Shown here: piece after piece, positions 62,747 to 64,000 of the stretch
How the letters are laid out: the number at the start of each line of letters is the position of its first letter
Numbering within the stretch: the first letter of the stretch is position 1
Source: Rhodococcus sp. NBC_00297
Lineage (GTDB): Bacteria > Actinomycetota > Actinomycetes > Mycobacteriales > Mycobacteriaceae
DNA length: 64,000 nt
Direction of reading: 5' to 3'
Assembly (NCBI RefSeq): GCF_036173065.1
Contig: NZ_CP108041.1
Coordinates: forward strand, 1,116,001-1,180,000
Notes under the pieces: generated by a model
The model's database searches: none
What the model saw: the letters and a program-made list of their open reading frames with translations, nothing else
What the model was told of the DNA's origin: nothing
Made by a program: the position numbers and the translations under genes

Positions 62747-63376
62747 GTGACCTACGCACTCCAGGCGTCCCTGTTCGACGACGGCGCGGACGGACCGTCG
62801 CTCGGCTCCCTCACGTCCGTCCGCCGGACGGTGTTGACCGACGGCGCGTGGATCGACGTGCTGCCGAACTGGGTGAGCGGCTCGGACTCCGTCTTCGACC
62901 GGCTTGTGGACGAGGTTCCGTGGCGGTCGGAACGCCGACCGATGTACGACCGCGTCGTCGACGTCCCGCGCCTGGTCTCCTTCTTCCCCGACCCCCAGCG
63001 GCTGCCCGCCCCCGTCCTGGTCGATGCCGGTCGACAGCTGAGCGAGCACTACCGGGCCGAACTGGGCGAGGACTTCGCCACGGCCGGACTCTGCTTCTAC
63101 CGCGACGGCAAGGACAGCGTCGCCTGGCACGGCGACGACCTCGGACGCGGAGCGCGCGAGGACACCATGGTCGCCATCGTGTCCCTCGGCGCCGCACGGC
63201 CGCTGTTGCTGCGACCGCGCGGCGGCGGTCCCTCGGTGAGACACACTCTGGGACACGGTGATCTGATCGTCATGGGCGGGTCCTGTCAGCGGACCTGGGA
63301 GCACTGCGTGCCCAAGAGCACGCGCGCCACGGGGCCCCGGATCAGCGTCCAGTTCCGACCGCACGGCGTGCGCTGA
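62747..63376 (+). CDS. alkB: AlkB-family alkylated-DNA repair dioxygenase
   Basis: A 209-residue Fe(II)/2-oxoglutarate dioxygenase. The iron ligands are in AWHGDDLG (HxD) and the His of QRTWEHCVPK; the 2-oxoglutarate-binding Arg is in PRISVQFR; CFYRDGKDSVAWHGD is typical of AlkB. It reverses 1-methyladenine and 3-methylcytosine lesions. TACGAT ends six bases before GTG 62747 (leaderless), and a LexA box overlaps the promoter, so it should be induced by DNA damage. Its last 35 bases overlap the convergent DAHP synthase gene. Confidence 0.92.
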   Translation: MTYALQASLFDDGADGPSLGSLTSVRRTVLTDGAWIDVLPNWVSGSDSVFDRLVDEVPWRSERRPMYDRVVDVPRLVSFFPDPQRLPAPVLVDAGRQLSEHYRAELGEDFATAGLCFYRDGKDSVAWHGDDLGRGAREDTMVAIVSLGAARPLLLRPRGGGPSVRHTLGHGDLIVMGGSCQRTWEHCVPKSTRATGPRISVQFRPHGVR

Positions 63377-64000
63377 CGGCGTCGGCCAGCGCACGCACGG
63401 CGCGTTCGGTGTCCGCCCACCCGAGGCAGGCATCGGTGATCGACTGGCCGTAGGTGAGCGGCTCCCCCAACGTGCCGAGGTCCTGACGGCCCTCGACGAG
63501 GAAGCTCTCCACCATCACCCCCACGACGCCGCGGTCGCCGCCGGCGATCCGGTCGGCGAGGTCGCCCATCACGTCGAGCTGGCGTCGGTGGTTCTTGGCA
63601 CTGTTGCCGTGGCTGACGTCCACCACCACCCGCGGGTCCGCGCCCGAGCGCCGGAGCCGCTCCCCAGCGTCGGTCACCGAAGCCGCGTCGTAGTTCGGGC
63701 CGGAGGACCCACCCCGGAGGATGACGTGGGCGTCCTCGTTGCCCGTCGTGCGCACGGCGGCCAGTCGGCCGTCGTCGTCGACCCCGGCGTACACGTGCGG
63801 CGACCTCGCCGAGCGCACCCCGTCGACGGCCACCTGCACGTCGCCGTCCGTTCCGTTCTTGATGCCCACCGGCATCGGCAGACCGCTGACCATCTGGCGG
63901 TGAACCTGCGACGACGCGGTGCGGGCACCGATCGCCCCGTACGTCACCAGGTCCGAGAGATGGCCGGACAGAGCAGGATCGAGGAACTCCGTCGCCGTGG
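63342..64000 (-). CDS. 3-deoxy-7-phosphoheptulonate synthase (class I), 5' end outside window
   Basis: The C-terminal 220 residues or so of a type I DAHP synthase, still open at the window edge. Visible are DPALSGHLSDLVTYGAIGARTASSQ region pieces such as YGAIGARTASSQVHRQMVSG, GLPMPVGIKNGTDGDV, HVILRGGSSGPNYDAASV, VVVDVSHGNSAKNH, GVMVESFLVEGRQD and YGQSITDACLGW, the AroF/G/H-type substrate and metal-binding motifs. The enzyme joins PEP and erythrose-4-phosphate at the entry of aromatic synthesis. An ATG at 63947 is internal. The C-terminus runs 35 bases into alkB. Confidence 0.92.
   Translation of the reverse strand, partial: TATEFLDPALSGHLSDLVTYGAIGARTASSQVHRQMVSGLPMPVGIKNGTDGDVQVAVDGVRSARSPHVYAGVDDDGRLAAVRTTGNEDAHVILRGGSSGPNYDAASVTDAGERLRRSGADPRVVVDVSHGNSAKNHRRQLDVMGDLADRIAGGDRGVVGVMVESFLVEGRQDLGTLGEPLTYGQSITDACLGWADTERAVRALADAVSARRAVGTGR

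Overview
The window is a gene-dense, high-GC chromosomal segment from an actinobacterium of the order Mycobacteriales, most likely Rhodococcus or a close relative. From memory, the backbone follows the Mycobacterium tuberculosis Rv0858c-Rv0904c block: dapC, an XPB helicase and its partner, an Rpf, a cspB-like gene, DUF2771, DUF2530, a MarR gene, a TrmH methylase, DUF2537, sepH, serC, citA, gltA, prrB/prrA and accD3 all appear. Between them sit blocks I do not place in that core: an XRE/ABC exporter operon, a GntR-controlled amidohydrolase/transport locus, type III glutamine synthetase, a sugar kinase/epimerase pair, a TetR-controlled reductase and an aldehyde dehydrogenase/GMC dehydrogenase operon. 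I saw no insertion sequence, prophage, tRNA, rRNA or CRISPR array.

Layout. 1-4158: end of an ABC-F ATPase, then a coupled XRE regulator-membrane protein-ABC ATPase-permease operon. 4179-8949: accD3, a CGNR zinc-finger protein, a 54-residue protein, a GPP34 protein and prpE. 8962-13620: photolyase, secreted lipase, glnN. 13853-16282: prrA-prrB and an FKBP. 16353-19997: DUF2848 protein, MHS transporter, GntR regulator and nitrilase-family hydrolase, linked by two near-identical operators. 20034-28918: gltA, a PfkB kinase, aldose epimerase, CPBP protease, the TetR/NAD(P)-reductase pair, an MFS exporter, pdxH and citA. 29007-39803: AbiEi-like protein, serC, sepH, DUF6928, DUF2537, TrmH, Eis, an MFS/MarR pair, a purine permease and two small genes. 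39252-43335: coupled DUF3027-GHKL ATPase-PAP2 operon. 43396-50957: glutaminyl cyclase lipoprotein, MFS, DUF2771, a membrane protein, cspB-like gene, a 33-bp tandem repeat, two small membrane proteins, a GT87 glycosyltransferase, and rpfA behind a c-di-AMP riboswitch. 51030-58037: helicase partner, XPB helicase, DUF3239, dapC, AraC regulator. 58026-64000: a frameshifted GMC dehydrogenase with its aldehyde dehydrogenase and divergent PucR regulator, alkB behind a LexA box, and the 3' part of a DAHP synthase gene.

Regulatory themes. More than twenty genes have a -10 hexamer exactly 6-8 nt before the start codon and no Shine-Dalgarno sequence, the signature of leaderless mRNAs. Neighbouring genes on one strand often overlap by four bases (ATGA, GTGA, one CTGA), and several convergent pairs overlap at their 3' ends. 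A GC-rich repeat forms a tandem array at 47586 and recurs inside at least three coding regions.
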